A stretch of 64,000 nt of DNA from Robiginitalea sediminis (GCF_002198115.1 NZ_NGNR01000002.1:62001-126000); one strand, 5' to 3'; counted from the first letter of the stretch, positions 8,417 through 17,012 are shown. Translations and numbers: made by a program. Notes: generated from the sequence alone by a model not told the origin.

Positions 8417-9229
8417 ATGGGCCTATTTAAGAAGAATCCGTTCGGGCATATCCTGCTGTTGAAGAAATGGCTGATCCGCATCATGGGCTTGCTGACCCAC
8501 CAGCGGTACAAGGGGTTTAATAAACTCGAGATCGAAGGGTCCGAGGTATTGCGCTCCCTCCCGGACACCAACGTCCTGTTTGTAAGCAACCACCAGACCT
8601 ATTTTGCAGATGTGGTGGCCATGTTCCATGTGTTTAATGCCAGTCTGAGCGGGCGGGTGGACAGTATCCGGAACATCGGGTACCTGTGGAACCCGAAGCT
8701 CAACATTTACTATGTGGCTGCCAAGGAAACCATGGGGAAGAGCCTGCTGACAAAAGTTCTGGCCTATGCCGGGTCCATCAGCATAGAACGCACCTGGCGC
8801 GCCGACGGGGAAAACGTGAACCGGCAGGTCCGCATGAGCGACATCACCAATATTGGCGTAGCCCTGAACGACGGCTGGGTCATTACCTTTCCCCAGGGGA
8901 CTACCACCCCGTGGAAGCCGTTGCGCAAGGGTACGGCCCATATTATCAAAAAATACAAGCCCCAGGTGGTGCCTGTAGTCATAGACGGTTTCCGCCGGTC
9001 CTTCGACAAAAAGGGATTGTACATCAAAAAGAAGGGGATCCTCCAGTCCATGGTCATTAAGCCGCCGCTGGAAATCGACTACGACAACGAATCGGTGGAC
9101 GCTATCATCGAGAAACTGGAATACGCCATTGAGCAGCACCCTTCCTTTCTGAAGGTCATCCCCCAGGAAGAGCTCCTGGCCTACGAGGAGGCCCACAAGG
9201 GCCGGAAGTGGCGGCCGGGGAAGGCCTAA
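8417..9229 (+). CDS. Lysophospholipid acyltransferase-like protein (PlsC family, atypical motifs)
   Basis: 270 residues. PlsC-family fold: block I is SNHQTYFADV, block II around YAGSISIERTWR, block III VITFPQGTT, block IV VVPVVIDGF. The family transfers an acyl chain to a lysophospholipid or glycerol-3-phosphate derivative at the inner membrane. Two departures stand out: block I is HX5D instead of HX4D, and block III is QGTT in place of EGTR. From memory, similar motifs occur in other flavobacterial homologues, so this may be a lineage subfamily with a different acceptor lipid. The 3' end overlaps the convergent membrane-protein gene by 4 bp. Confidence 0.82.
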   Translation: MGLFKKNPFGHILLLKKWLIRIMGLLTHQRYKGFNKLEIEGSEVLRSLPDTNVLFVSNHQTYFADVVAMFHVFNASLSGRVDSIRNIGYLWNPKLNIYYVAAKETMGKSLLTKVLAYAGSISIERTWRADGENVNRQVRMSDITNIGVALNDGWVITFPQGTTTPWKPLRKGTAHIIKKYKPQVVPVVIDGFRRSFDKKGLYIKKKGILQSMVIKPPLEIDYDNESVDAIIEKLEYAIEQHPSFLKVIPQEELLAYEEAHKGRKWRPGKA

Positions 9230-9879
9230 CGGTCCATGCGCCTCAGTTCCTTGTAGTTGGTATAAAGCCTTCGGGTAAGCAGGCCGTAGAGCAGGAAGTA
9301 AATGCCACCCATCAGGGTGGTGAAGACCACGCCCAGTACTCCCATAATCCCCATCATAAGCCATTTCAATTCCACCGGGTCCTGTTTGGCCCCTGCCTCG
9401 CCCAATTGCAAAGCCTCGGCCAGGTTGTCCGAGAAGTAGATCCCTACCACAAAAAGCCCGAAGATCACCAGGATCATGCTGAGGCAGAAAATTACATAGT
9501 GCTTCACTGTCCGGCGGGTTCTTATAATGCGCTTCATCAGCCGGTTGGCATCGTCCAGGACGGAAATCTCCTTATACCGGCGGTAAAACTGTATGATAAA
9601 GTAGAGCACCACTGCATACTGAATGACGGTCAAGACCAGGAGTTCGGTGTGGATGCCCAGGTCCTTGGCCACCGAATACCCATTGCCTTCCCGGAAGGAA
9701 GGGACCAGGTACAACAGGTGGGGTACCAGGAATTCGATAATGCTGATATAGAAAATCCAACGGACCAGGGAAGAGGATTTCTTCCAGATCATCCTGTGGA
9801 TGTCATCGTAACTGAGCCTGGGGAGCTCCTGCTCCCGCTGCTGCCAGTCTTTTTTGAGTAATTCCAGTTCGTCCATCAT
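9226..9879 (-). CDS. Four-span membrane protein encoded after an ECF sigma factor
   Basis: 217 residues, unknown family. An N-terminal charged cytoplasmic segment (about 1-38: DELELLKKDWQQREQ) is followed by four predicted membrane spans near residues 39-60, 80-100, 127-150 and 172-198. It starts 4 bp after the stop of the sigma-factor gene. A cytoplasmic head plus membrane spans next to an ECF gene suggests an anti-sigma or sensor role, but no known anti-sigma motif was recognised. Start at 9879 or the adjacent ATG at 9876. Confidence 0.75.
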   Translation of the reverse strand: MMDELELLKKDWQQREQELPRLSYDDIHRMIWKKSSSLVRWIFYISIIEFLVPHLLYLVPSFREGNGYSVAKDLGIHTELLVLTVIQYAVVLYFIIQFYRRYKEISVLDDANRLMKRIIRTRRTVKHYVIFCLSMILVIFGLFVVGIYFSDNLAEALQLGEAGAKQDPVELKWLMMGIMGVLGVVFTTLMGGIYFLLYGLLTRRLYTNYKELRRMDR

Positions 9880-9883
9880 ACCC

Positions 9884-10378
9884 TTACGGATTGAGAATGG
9901 TTTTTAGTTTGGTCTTGATCCGGCTCATTTTTACCCGGGCATTTACTTCGCTAATCCCGAGGGTATCGGCGATTTCCGAGTAATTCTTATCCTCCAGGTA
10001 GAGGAAGACCAGGGCTTTGTCAATATCCCCCAACTCGCGGATGGCGCTGTACATCAGCTTGAGTTGTTTTTCCTCTGTGGGGTCGTAGGGTTCCGCCCCA
10101 ATGCGGTAGACTACGGTGTCGAATGCCTGTGTACGGGGCTGTTTCTTTGCCTTCCGGTACAGGGTGATAGCCGTGTTAAGGGCTACCCGGTACATCCAGG
10201 TGCTGAATTTGGAATCGCCCCGGAACTTGGGATACGCCTTCCATAACTGTATGGTGATTTCCTGGAAGAGGTCGTTATGGGCTTCCGGATTATCGGTATA
10301 CAGGCTGCACACTTTGTGTACGATGTTCTGGTTTTGCTCCAGCAGGGAAACGAATTGATGTTCGAGTTCCTTTTTCAC
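9884..10378 (-). CDS. ECF-type RNA polymerase sigma factor
   Basis: About 164 residues from a GTG at 10378 (VKKELEHQFVSLLEQ); a longer frame to 10492 has an unrelated N-terminal tail that crosses the terminator of the upstream gene, so the GTG is preferred. Region 2 is visible in DLFQEITIQLWKAYPKFRG and FSTWMYRVALNTA; region 4 in LVFLYLEDKNYSEIADTLG followed by NARVKMSRIKTKLK. It should direct core RNA polymerase to a dedicated promoter set. The membrane protein gene follows after 4 bp and may control it. A TGTAAC element lies on the minus strand at 10442-10447, as it also does upstream of the second ECF gene in this window. Confidence 0.92.
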   Translation of the reverse strand: MKKELEHQFVSLLEQNQNIVHKVCSLYTDNPEAHNDLFQEITIQLWKAYPKFRGDSKFSTWMYRVALNTAITLYRKAKKQPRTQAFDTVVYRIGAEPYDPTEEKQLKLMYSAIRELGDIDKALVFLYLEDKNYSEIADTLGISEVNARVKMSRIKTKLKTILNP

Positions 10379-10458
10379 TAAGGTTGGTGTGTTTCGTCGG
10401 TTTGCTCGGATCTGACTATAAGTGTGCCCGACGGGGGAATCGTTACACTTTGGCGCAT

Positions 10459-10480
10459 AAAAAAAGGGGGCGAGGCCCCC
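10459..10480 (-). terminator. Rho-independent terminator of the M20D amidohydrolase gene
   Basis: On the minus strand GGGGGC-CTC-GCCCCC is followed by seven T. It lies 9 bp beyond the stop codon of the amidohydrolase gene. Confidence 0.85.
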
Positions 10481-10488
10481 GTTAGGTG

Positions 10489-11901
10489 TCAATCCCTGTA
10501 ATCCAGGGCAGGGGCGCGGTCGCCCAGCAGGGATTCGTACTGGAATCCCGGCCCGCGCCGCGTCTCAAATTCCTTTCGGGCCTCGGCCAGGATGGCAGGC
10601 TCCTGGAAGAGGTCTATGGCCGTCCCGGCCAGGGTTTTGGCGGCAATCATCATGCCCTTGACCCCAATGCTGGTACCGCCGGCGGCTACGGCCTGCCAGC
10701 TGTGTGCCGGGGTCCCCGGAACCCAGGTCGCAGCACGCATGCCCACGGTGGGCACCACAAAGCTCACATCGCCCACATCGGTAGAACCAAAGGCCCGGCT
10801 CTCCTCCTGGTAAGGGAGTACAGAACCCGCGGTCTTCTCGTCCAGTTCAATATCCATGGAGGCCGCTATTTTCCGGGCAAATTCCCGTTCCTGCTCGGTG
10901 TAGGTCATGCCCCCGACGGCTTCCAGGTTCTGGTGCATTACCTTTTGAAGGGCGAGGTTGGGGAGGATTTCAAAAACCCCGTTGATGAGTTCGTAGTCCA
11001 TGGTGGTACCGGTGCCCAGGGCAGCGCCTTCGCCGGCTTTCACAATGCGGTCGAAAACTTCGCGCACCACCTCCCGGGTGTTGTGCCGGGCGTAGTAATA
11101 CACTTCGGCAAAATCCGGAACCACATTCGGGGCTTTGCCCCCGTCCGTAATCACGTAATGGATTCGCGTTTCCTGGGGGATGTGCTCGCGCATCAGGTTT
11201 ACCATGTGGTTCATGGCTTCCACCCCGTCCAGGGCAGAGCGTCCGCGTTCCGGTGCGCCCGCAGCATGGGCGGAAATCCCATAGAACCTGAATTTAGCCG
11301 ATTTGTTGGCCAGGGAAGCCCCGGCGCTGGCCCCGTTGGCAGCCCCCGGATGCCAGTGCAGTACGGCATCCAGGTCATCGAAAAGCCCGGCCCGTGTCAT
11401 ATAGACTTTCCCGCCCCCGCCTTCCTCGGCAGGGGTGCCGTAGAAGCGGATGGTACCGGATGCCCCGCTGTCGGCCAGCCAGTTGCGCACGGCAATGGCC
11501 GCGGCTGCAGAGGCCGTCCCGAAGAGGTGGTGGCCGCAGGCATGCCCGGCAACGCCCCCGGCAGGTTCCTTGGCAGGGACTGCCTTCTGGGACAGTCCCG
11601 GGAGGGCGTCATATTCGCCCAGAATCCCGATTTTCGGGGACCCGCTGCCGTATTCGGCGATAAAGGCCGTGGGGATACCGGCTACCCCGGTGCGGATGGT
11701 AAACCCGGCATCCTTCAGGGTTTGCTGCAGCAGGGCGGAGCTTTTCTCCTCCTTGTATCCCATTTCGGCCCAATCCCAAATCTGCATGGCAATGTCGGCG
11801 TATTTGCCTTGCTGTGCGTCGAGGGCCGTAACGGCATTTTCCTGGGCCTTTGCCCCGGAGAGCAGCAGCAGGCCACATAAAAAGGTATAAAGTCGTTTCA
11901 T
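10489..11901 (-). CDS. Secreted M20D amidohydrolase (IAA-amino-acid hydrolase / AbgB-like)
   Basis: 470 residues from ATG at 11901; the longer frame adds 25 residues ahead of a perfect signal peptide (MKRLYTFLCGLLLLSGAKA) and is rejected. The M20D metal motif HACGHHLFGTA is present, with GTPAEEGGGGK, DAVLHWHP and a late SFVVPTVGM segment. The AbgB branch cleaves aromatic aminoacyl conjugates such as p-aminobenzoyl-glutamate. Secretion suggests use of external amide conjugates. A -7 box (TATCTTTA, minus strand, 11925-11932) and its own terminator indicate a monocistronic unit. Confidence 0.9.
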   Translation of the reverse strand: MKRLYTFLCGLLLLSGAKAQENAVTALDAQQGKYADIAMQIWDWAEMGYKEEKSSALLQQTLKDAGFTIRTGVAGIPTAFIAEYGSGSPKIGILGEYDALPGLSQKAVPAKEPAGGVAGHACGHHLFGTASAAAAIAVRNWLADSGASGTIRFYGTPAEEGGGGKVYMTRAGLFDDLDAVLHWHPGAANGASAGASLANKSAKFRFYGISAHAAGAPERGRSALDGVEAMNHMVNLMREHIPQETRIHYVITDGGKAPNVVPDFAEVYYYARHNTREVVREVFDRIVKAGEGAALGTGTTMDYELINGVFEILPNLALQKVMHQNLEAVGGMTYTEQEREFARKIAASMDIELDEKTAGSVLPYQEESRAFGSTDVGDVSFVVPTVGMRAATWVPGTPAHSWQAVAAGGTSIGVKGMMIAAKTLAGTAIDLFQEPAILAEARKEFETRRGPGFQYESLLGDRAPALDYRD

Positions 11902-11924
11902 AGGGTTTTGGATTTCAGTAGCCC

Positions 11925-11932
11925 TAAAGATA
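11925..11932 (-). promoter_or_regulatory. Putative -7 box for the M20D amidohydrolase gene
   Basis: TATCTTTA on the minus strand, one base from TAnnTTTG, 23 bp upstream of the ATG at 11901. Confidence 0.4.
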
Positions 11933-11995
11933 CAAAGCCGCTGCTGTTGCACAAGTCCCGTTTTTCCCCTGGGCATACGCAGCGGGCTACTGCGC

Positions 11996-12898
11996 TTAAA
12001 TGGCCTTGCGCGGGTGGAATTGTTCCACGACCTGGGTGAGGTGGCTGCGGTCTACATGCATATAGACTTCCGTTGTGGTGATACTCTCGTGGCCCAGCAT
12101 TTGCTGGATGGCTCGGATATCGGCGCCGTTTTCCAACAGGTGGGTGGCAAAGGAATGCCGGAAGGTATGCGGGCTTACACGTTTGCCAATCCCGGAGCGG
12201 GCCGCCAGGTCCTTTACCACGGCAAAGACCATGGCGCGGGATAGCCGCCGCCCGTTCCGGTTCAAAAATACCAGGTCCTCACTGCCCTTTACAGGTTGCC
12301 AGCGGGGGCGGATTTCCTTCAGGTATAATTCCAGACAGCGGATATTATGCCGGCCTATAGGTACAAAACGCTGCTTACTGCCTTTGCCTGTTACTTTGAT
12401 AAACCCCTCGTCGAAGAACAGGTCGCTCAGGCGCAGGTCCAGGAGTTCGGAAACCCGCAGGCCACACCCGTAGAGGGTCTCCAGAATGGCCCGGTTGCGC
12501 TCCCCTTCCGGTTTGGAGCGGTCTATGGCCCCTATGATGCGGTCGATATCCTTTACACTGAGAGTATCCGGCAGCTTCCTGCTGATCCGGGGCGATTCGA
12601 TCCAGTCCATGGGGTTGTCTTCCCGGTAGCCTTCAAAAACCAGGTAGGCAAAAAAACCGCGGAGCCCGGAAATGACCCGAGCCTGGGAGCGGGCCTGCAA
12701 TTGCCCCCCAATATGGTGCACAAAGGCTTCCAGGTCTTCCCGGGAAACCGATAAGGGACCCGGAGCAGGCTCCCCCTTTTGGGCGTAGTCCGCCAGCTTG
12801 CCCACATCCCGGCGGTAGTTGCTTACCGAGTGCGCAGCCAACCCTCTTTCCAGTTTCAGGTAGTGCGTATAATCGGATATGGCCTGGTTCCAGTTCAC
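11996..12898 (-). CDS. xerD: Tyrosine site-specific recombinase XerD
   Basis: 300 residues, the usual XerC/XerD length. An N-terminal SAM-like core-binding domain (about 1-90) precedes the catalytic domain. The catalytic set is complete: R148 in GCGLRVSEL, K of the beta-hairpin in GKGSKQRF (about 172-175), H244 and R247 in HTFRHSF, H270 in LGHES and the nucleophile Y279. It should resolve chromosome dimers at dif with a partner recombinase and FtsK. No attachment site, integron array or phage gene lies nearby, and the gene opposes the single-gene aroQ direction, so a housekeeping role is preferred over a mobile-element integrase. Confidence 0.92.
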   Translation of the reverse strand: MNWNQAISDYTHYLKLERGLAAHSVSNYRRDVGKLADYAQKGEPAPGPLSVSREDLEAFVHHIGGQLQARSQARVISGLRGFFAYLVFEGYREDNPMDWIESPRISRKLPDTLSVKDIDRIIGAIDRSKPEGERNRAILETLYGCGLRVSELLDLRLSDLFFDEGFIKVTGKGSKQRFVPIGRHNIRCLELYLKEIRPRWQPVKGSEDLVFLNRNGRRLSRAMVFAVVKDLAARSGIGKRVSPHTFRHSFATHLLENGADIRAIQQMLGHESITTTEVYMHVDRSHLTQVVEQFHPRKAI

Positions 12899-13077
12899 CC
12901 CGGAAAGTTACGGTTAAATATATTTTGATCTCCTTGTTGGGCGCATTCATCCAACATCTACCTTTAATCCGGTTTTACCTCCCAGCAAAGGAGTGTCAAA
13001 ACGGGATGTCGGGTACCTGTGTGCCGGGGTCCCGCGGCATCCCCAAGATGATCCGGCACGTCACCTATTTCTCATTA

Positions 13078-13584
13078 ATGAAAAAACCAATTTTATGGGT
13101 CCTGCTACTGATGGTAACAGGCACCGCAGCCCAACAGGCCAAATTTGGCGTAACTGCCGGTTACCTCAACGCCAGGGGTTCCATTAAGGCAGAGGGGATT
13201 TCTATCTCCGCAAGTGAATCCGGGTTTTACGGGGGCCTTCTCGCCGATTTTACCCTGGGCGAGACCTGGCACGTACAGCCCGAGTTGCTCTATGCTACGG
13301 TCGATGGAGGAGAGGCCCTGTTTTTGCCCATTGTCCTGCGCTATTATGTGGCACCCAAGCTCAACTTCCAGGCCGGGCCACAGTTCGTGTTTTCCCTGGA
13401 GGATGTCCCGGAGGACTTTACCGGAGTTGAGTTCGACCTGGCAGGGGGCATCGGTTTTGATATTACCGAGGACTTTTTTGCCCAGGCGCGGTATTCCTTC
13501 CAGCTAAACAACAGCTACACCGGGTCCGAAGATGTTACAGTCCGGGGTAATTACCTCACCCTCGGGTTGGGGTATACGTTCTGA
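13078..13584 (+). CDS. Small outer-membrane beta-barrel protein
   Basis: 168 residues from ATG at 13078, which gives a clean signal peptide (MKKPILWVLLLMVTGTAAQQ). The mature part alternates hydrophobic and polar residues in strands typical of OmpX/OmpA-like porin-family barrels of Bacteroidota (FGVTAGYLNARG, YYVAPKLNFQAGPQF, GGIGFDITEDFFAQARYSF) and ends in YLTLGLGYTF, with the terminal aromatic residue used for Bam recognition. The longer frame to 12925 adds 51 residues without sense. Function beyond membrane barrel unknown. Confidence 0.85.
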   Translation: MKKPILWVLLLMVTGTAAQQAKFGVTAGYLNARGSIKAEGISISASESGFYGGLLADFTLGETWHVQPELLYATVDGGEALFLPIVLRYYVAPKLNFQAGPQFVFSLEDVPEDFTGVEFDLAGGIGFDITEDFFAQARYSFQLNNSYTGSEDVTVRGNYLTLGLGYTF

Positions 13585-13608
13585 GCATAGGACCACAATG
13601 CATTTGGA

Positions 13609-13634
13609 AGCAGGGCTCAGGCCCTGCTTTTTTT
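13609..13634 (+). terminator. Rho-independent terminator after the beta-barrel gene
   Basis: AGCAGGGC-TCAG-GCCCTGCT is a perfect 8-bp stem with a 4-nt loop followed by a run of T. Confidence 0.92.
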
Positions 13635-13752
13635 ATGGCCGTTCCCATTAGGGGGCCAGGGGGCAGGCCACGGCATTTACCGGTTGTTGATCCGGTTGGA
13701 TCCCGGGAAGGCTAAAAAGAACGCTACCATGAGCCCTGTTCCCGTAAATGCT

Positions 13753-13760
13753 TATTTTTA
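13753..13760 (+). promoter_or_regulatory. Putative -7 box for aroQ
   Basis: TATTTTTA ends 4 nt before the ATG at 13765, which predicts a leaderless aroQ transcript. Confidence 0.4.
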
Positions 13761-13764
13761 CGCC

Positions 13765-14184
13765 ATGAAGATCGCCATTATCAACGGACCCAACCTCAAC
13801 CTGCTGGGCAGCCGGGAACCCGATTTGTACGGGAGTACCACCTTCGAAGCCTATCTGGAAGAATTGCGCAAGGCCTTCCCGGAATTGGAACTGAGCTATT
13901 TTCAGTCTAATGTGGAGGGGGAATTGGTAAACCACATCCAGCAGGCAGGTGCTGCAGCCGACGGGATTGTCCTGAATGCCGCCGCCTATACCCACACTTC
14001 CGTGGCTATTGGGGACGCGGTAAAGGCTGTGAAAGCGCCCGTTGTGGAAGTCCATATCTCCAACCTCGCCACCCGCGAACCTTTCCGGCATGTTTCCCAT
14101 GTGTCTGCGGGTGCCAAAGGGGTCATCTTCGGGTTCGGGCTCAGCGGCTATGCCCTGGCCCTGCAGAGCTTTTTGCAGGATTAA
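13765..14184 (+). CDS. aroQ: Type II 3-dehydroquinate dehydratase
   Basis: 139 residues. The start at 13765 gives the canonical MKIAIINGPNLNLLG N-terminus (active-site Asn and flexible loop with LGSREPDLYG). Further type II motifs: QSNVEGELVNHIQ, GIVLNAAAYTHTSVAI and the late VHISNLATREPFRH with the catalytic histidine region, then GFGLSGYALAL. It converts 3-dehydroquinate to 3-dehydroshikimate in the shikimate pathway, as a cytoplasmic dodecamer. Its end overlaps the convergent DUF3817 gene by 4 bp. Confidence 0.97.
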   Translation: MKIAIINGPNLNLLGSREPDLYGSTTFEAYLEELRKAFPELELSYFQSNVEGELVNHIQQAGAAADGIVLNAAAYTHTSVAIGDAVKAVKAPVVEVHISNLATREPFRHVSHVSAGAKGVIFGFGLSGYALALQSFLQD

Positions 14185-14459
14185 AGGCGGCGCAGCAGCC
14201 TGCTTTCCACATAGAAGGTGCCGAAGGGTAGGAGGGAAGCCAGCAGGAGGTAGAAGTACCGCTTAAAACTCCAGTTCCGCTCCCGCCACAGCAGGGTCGC
14301 CATTGCGATATAGGCGATAAAAAGCGCCCCGTGTACATACCCGATGTAGATATTGGGTTCCCGTATCCCGGTCCAGTATTTCAGGGGCATGCTCAGGGCA
14401 AAGAGCAACAGGTAACTGATCCCTTCCAAAACGGCCGTCCCCCGGAAAATCTTCAACAT
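14181..14459 (-). CDS. DUF3817 domain small membrane protein
   Basis: 92 residues with three hydrophobic segments (about 8-27, 38-60, 68-85). The pattern FRGTAVLEGISYLLL, GYVHGALFIAYI and SLLPFGTFYVE matches the DUF3817 family (integral membrane, function unknown). It starts 10 bp after the dihydrolipoyl dehydrogenase stop on the same strand, so it is probably the second gene of that transcript. Confidence 0.85.
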   Translation of the reverse strand: MLKIFRGTAVLEGISYLLLFALSMPLKYWTGIREPNIYIGYVHGALFIAYIAMATLLWRERNWSFKRYFYLLLASLLPFGTFYVESRLLRRL

Positions 14460-14469
14460 AAGGCGGCTT

Positions 14470-15861
14470 TTACAGGTGGATTACTTCGTCGTAGGCATCG
14501 GCAACGGCCTCCATTACGGCCTCACTCATAGTGGGGTGGGGGTGTACCGCTTTCAGGATTTCATGCCCGGTGGTCTCCAGTTTCCGACCCAGGACGGCTT
14601 CGGCAATCATGTCGGTAACGCCTGCCCCAATCATGTGGCAACCTAGCCATTCCCCGTATTTGGCGTCGAAGATCACCTTCACAAAACCGTCGGCATTCCC
14701 GGATGCCTTGGCCTTCCCGCTGGCGGAGAAGGGGAATTTGCCCACTTTGATGTCGTACCCCGCTTCCTTCGCCTTGGCTTCTGTAAGCCCCACGGAGGCG
14801 ACCTCCGGCATGCAGTAGGTACAGCCCGGGATGTTTCCGTAGTCCAGGGGTTCCACATGCATGCCTGCTAGTTTCTCCACGCACAGGATGCCTTCGGCAG
14901 AGGCCACGTGGGCCAGAGCCGGCCCCGGGGTTACATCGCCAATGGCGTAGTATCCGGGGATGTTGGTCTGGTAGTAATCATTGACCAGGATTTTATCGCG
15001 GTCGGTGGCAATGCCTACCGCTTCCAGGCCTATGTTTTCAATGTTGGTTTTGATCCCGACGGCAGAAAGGACGATATCGGCCTCCAGGATTTCTTCTCCC
15101 TTTTTGGTCTTTACGGTAGCCTTTACTCCGCTACCGGAGGTATCTACGCCGGTTACCTCGGCCGAGGTCATGATTTTGACACCCGCTTTCTTAAAGCTCC
15201 GCTCCAGTTGTTTGGAAACATCTTCGTCCTCCACCGGGACAATGTTGGGCATGTATTCCACTACAGTGACTTCGGTCCCCATGGAGTTGTAGAAATAGGC
15301 GAACTCAATCCCGATAGCCCCGCTTCCCACCACGATCATTTTCTTAGGTTGCTGGGGCAGGGTCATGGCCTCGCGGTAGCCGATGATTTTTTTGCCGTCC
15401 TGCGGGAGGCTGGGCAATTCCCGGCTGCGCGCCCCTGTGGCTACGATGATATGGCTGGCCTCATACACGGTTTCCTTTCCGTCGGACCCTTTAACGCTGA
15501 CCTTCTTTCCCGGTTGGAGGGTGCCATAACCGTTAATGACTTCGATCTTATTCTTTTTCATCAGGAATTGCACCCCTTTGCTCATCCCGTCGGCTACATC
15601 CCGGCTGCGTTTAACCACGGCCCCGAAGTCCTTGTCTGCACCATCTACGGTAAGGCCGTAATCGCCCGCGTGTTTCAGGTATTCGAATACCTGTGCGGAT
15701 TTCAAGAGGGCCTTGGTAGGGATACACCCCCAGTTCAGGCAGACCCCGCCCAGGTTTTCTTTTTCGATAATAGCGGTTTTAAAACCCAGTTGGGATGCCC
15801 TTATGGCGGTAACATACCCGCCGGGTCCGCTTCCTAAAACAATAACGTCGAAGGTGCTCAT
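14470..15861 (-). CDS. lpdA: Dihydrolipoyl dehydrogenase (E3)
   Basis: 463 residues from ATG at 15861; 15 further residues are possible in frame but the chosen start gives the expected N-terminal strand. FAD site VLGSGPGGYVTAIRAS, redox disulfide GGVCLNWGCIPTK, NAD site VVGSGAIGIEFAYF, the second FAD contact YAIGDVTPGPALAHVAS and the C-terminal HPHPTMSEAV with the catalytic His-Glu pair. It reoxidises dihydrolipoamide in the pyruvate and 2-oxoglutarate dehydrogenase complexes. No E1/E2 genes lie nearby. A -7 box (TACCTTTG) lies just upstream. Confidence 0.97.
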   Translation of the reverse strand: MSTFDVIVLGSGPGGYVTAIRASQLGFKTAIIEKENLGGVCLNWGCIPTKALLKSAQVFEYLKHAGDYGLTVDGADKDFGAVVKRSRDVADGMSKGVQFLMKKNKIEVINGYGTLQPGKKVSVKGSDGKETVYEASHIIVATGARSRELPSLPQDGKKIIGYREAMTLPQQPKKMIVVGSGAIGIEFAYFYNSMGTEVTVVEYMPNIVPVEDEDVSKQLERSFKKAGVKIMTSAEVTGVDTSGSGVKATVKTKKGEEILEADIVLSAVGIKTNIENIGLEAVGIATDRDKILVNDYYQTNIPGYYAIGDVTPGPALAHVASAEGILCVEKLAGMHVEPLDYGNIPGCTYCMPEVASVGLTEAKAKEAGYDIKVGKFPFSASGKAKASGNADGFVKVIFDAKYGEWLGCHMIGAGVTDMIAEAVLGRKLETTGHEILKAVHPHPTMSEAVMEAVADAYDEVIHL

Positions 15862-15890
15862 AGTGGATCGGTTTCTCAATTTTAGCGAGG

Positions 15891-15898
15891 CAAAGGTA
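15891..15898 (-). promoter_or_regulatory. -7 box for the lpdA gene
   Basis: TACCTTTG on the minus strand fully matches TAnnTTTG, 29 bp upstream of the ATG. Confidence 0.55.
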
Positions 15899-15961
15899 CG
15901 AAACAACCGGCAAAAAAAAGCCCCTTCAAAAGGAGGTGGCCCCTGCTTCCCCGCTGGCGGA

Positions 15962-16510
15962 TCAGGCTTCCTTATCCGGAGGTGTGCCCCGGAGCATCTG
16001 CCGGTTGAAGGCTTCGCTTTGCCCTGGGGGAATGCTCAGGTACCGCCAGGACTCACCTTTGAGGATTTTTCCCAGAAAGACCAGCTGCCCGGCATGGGAG
16101 GCGTAATGGGCCAGCTGTCGGTTTATAGCCTCTGCCGGGGTATGCGCTTCACCGCGGATATGCAGGAGGGTCCCCTCGGGTGCCCGTTCCAACAACTCCA
16201 AGGCTTCAAACAGGCAGCCCCAGCCTTTCTCCCAATAGGCCAGCAGGGCCTCGCGGGTTGGGGGCGGGTCGGTGAACTCGCCCTCGCGGTTGCGCCAGGA
16301 TTTTTCCCCGTCTTCCTCCAGGACCCGGGTCCAGCGACTGATCATATTCCCCGCCATATGGGTGGCAATAATCGCGGCGCTGTTGGAGGTCGGGGAGGGC
16401 TTCCAATAGAGCTCGGAATCGGTAAGTTGGGCAAAGGTGTTTTCCCCTAGGGATTTATAGCGTAAGAATTCGCGCCTTACGCTGGTGAAATAATCCATCG
16501 GGAGGCCCAT
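15962..16510 (-). CDS. DinB-like DUF1572 family protein
   Basis: 182 residues (an ATG four codons in, at 16498, is equally possible). Helical four-helix-bundle protein of the DinB/DUF1572 type: histidines at spaced positions (ATHMAGNMISRW, then NRQLAHYASHAGQLVFLGK) that in this superfamily bind a divalent metal. Members of the wider fold include thiol transferases and stress-induced proteins of unknown role. It starts 4 bp after the msrB stop, so the two are an operon, perhaps for thiol or oxidative stress. Confidence 0.85.
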   Translation of the reverse strand: MGLPMDYFTSVRREFLRYKSLGENTFAQLTDSELYWKPSPTSNSAAIIATHMAGNMISRWTRVLEEDGEKSWRNREGEFTDPPPTREALLAYWEKGWGCLFEALELLERAPEGTLLHIRGEAHTPAEAINRQLAHYASHAGQLVFLGKILKGESWRYLSIPPGQSEAFNRQMLRGTPPDKEA

Positions 16511-16514
16511 GGGA

Positions 16515-17012
16515 CTACTCTGAGGGGATGAAATTCAGGGCAGCACCGTTGATGCAGTGGCGCATGCCCGTGGTCTTGCGCGGCCCGTCTTCGAAGACAT
16601 GCCCCAAATGGCCGCCGCAGGTGGCACAGTGTTCCTCCACCCGGATCATCCCATAGCTGCGGTCTTCCGAAAAGGCGACGTTTCCTTCTATCTCCCGGTC
16701 GAAGCTCGGCCACCCCGTCCCGGATTCGAACTTGTGTTCGCTCTTAAAGACCGGGGTGCCGCAACCGGCACATACATAGGTCCCCTCCGCTTTGTTTTTC
16801 AGCCATTCGCTGGTACCGGGGTTTTCGGTCCCGGCCTTTCTGAGGATGTAGTATTGCAGAGGGGTCAGTTCTTTTTGCCACTCGGCGTCCGATTTGGTAA
16901 CCGGGTAGGCTGCAGTAGTTTCGGTAGCTGTTGTTTCATTTGCGGGGTTCTGGGAGTTCCCCTTGCAGGAAAAGGCGAGGGTGCACAGGGCTGCCAGGAC
17001 AAGCGTTCTCAT
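16515..17012 (-). CDS. msrB: Peptide-methionine (R)-S-oxide reductase MsrB, lipoprotein form
   Basis: 165 residues. Lipoprotein signal MRTLVLAALCTLAFSC puts it in the envelope. The MsrB domain (about 40-165) is complete: zinc pairs CAGCG and CATCGGHLGHVF, substrate region FESGTGWPSF and catalytic Cys in RHCINGAALNF. It reduces R-methionine sulfoxide in periplasmic proteins. The DinB-like gene follows directly. Confidence 0.95.
   Translation of the reverse strand: MRTLVLAALCTLAFSCKGNSQNPANETTATETTAAYPVTKSDAEWQKELTPLQYYILRKAGTENPGTSEWLKNKAEGTYVCAGCGTPVFKSEHKFESGTGWPSFDREIEGNVAFSEDRSYGMIRVEEHCATCGGHLGHVFEDGPRKTTGMRHCINGAALNFIPSE

Noticed and set aside
11996-12898. Integrase of a mobile element
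   Set aside because: No attachment repeats, tRNA or phage genes nearby; length and motifs fit XerD.
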